From Pseudomonadota bacterium (GTDB lineage: Bacteria > Pseudomonadota > Gammaproteobacteria > UBA5335), in assembly GCA_002862965.1 (NCBI GenBank), contig PKCW01000162.1:1-6260 (forward strand): a stretch of 6,260 nt of DNA. Reading direction: 5' to 3'. The notes beneath the pieces are model-generated. The model saw only the letters and a program-made list of their open reading frames with translations, was not told the DNA's origin and ran no database searches. Each line of letters opens with the position of its first letter. Position 1 is the first letter of the stretch. Below are positions 6,245-6,260 of this stretch, piece after piece. Both the position numbers and the translations under genes were made by a program.

Positions 6245-6260
6245 AAAAAAGGGGAGGCCG
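6245..6260. terminator. Possible half of an intrinsic terminator cut by the window edge
   Basis: On the minus strand the edge reads CGGCCTCCCC and then TTTTTT, which is how the 3' arm and T tract of an intrinsic terminator look. The matching 5' arm would lie just beyond 6260. If so, a minus-strand gene upstream ends here and aguB starts a new transcript. On the plus strand the A-run before the arm would also suit a bidirectional terminator. Only half the structure is visible. Confidence 0.35.

Overview
The window is a GC-rich bacterial chromosomal segment, most likely from a gammaproteobacterium. The Mfd protein aligns end to end with remembered E. coli Mfd at nearly the same length (1145 versus 1148 residues). 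It sits beside an outer-membrane beta-barrel gene of OmpW type and a polyamine-route amidase. No sequence search was possible, so the genus is open; a GC-rich lineage such as the Chromatiales or Ectothiorhodospiraceae would fit but is a guess.

Layout: (1) The left edge carries the 3' two thirds of a plus-strand outer-membrane barrel gene, ending at 424 and followed by a clear intrinsic terminator. (2) A 159-base convergent intergenic region separates it from the rest. (3) From 6121 down to 584 everything is on the minus strand, in transcription order: an N-carbamoylputrescine amidase-like nitrilase (aguB), a type I-beta DAHP synthase-like enzyme with unusual active-site residues, and mfd. (4) The last 139 bases are upstream, non-coding sequence with a candidate aguB promoter, a G12 homopolymer and what looks like half of another terminator cut by the window edge.

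The DAHP synthase-like gene and mfd are separated by only 9 bases and are probably co-transcribed. A perfect TATAAT lies 34-39 bases upstream of the DAHP synthase-like start, in the 84-base gap after aguB, so this pair may have its own promoter as well as read-through from aguB. The three products act in different processes (polyamine synthesis, entry to the shikimate pathway or a related aldol condensation, and transcription-coupled repair), so the cluster does not look like one pathway.

I found no RNA gene, CRISPR array, insertion sequence, phage gene or clear new multi-gene system. The observation most worth following is the altered catalytic signature of the DAHP synthase-like protein: the usual GPC motif reads GLC, the metal-binding Glu is replaced by Asp, and the spacing between metal ligands is longer.
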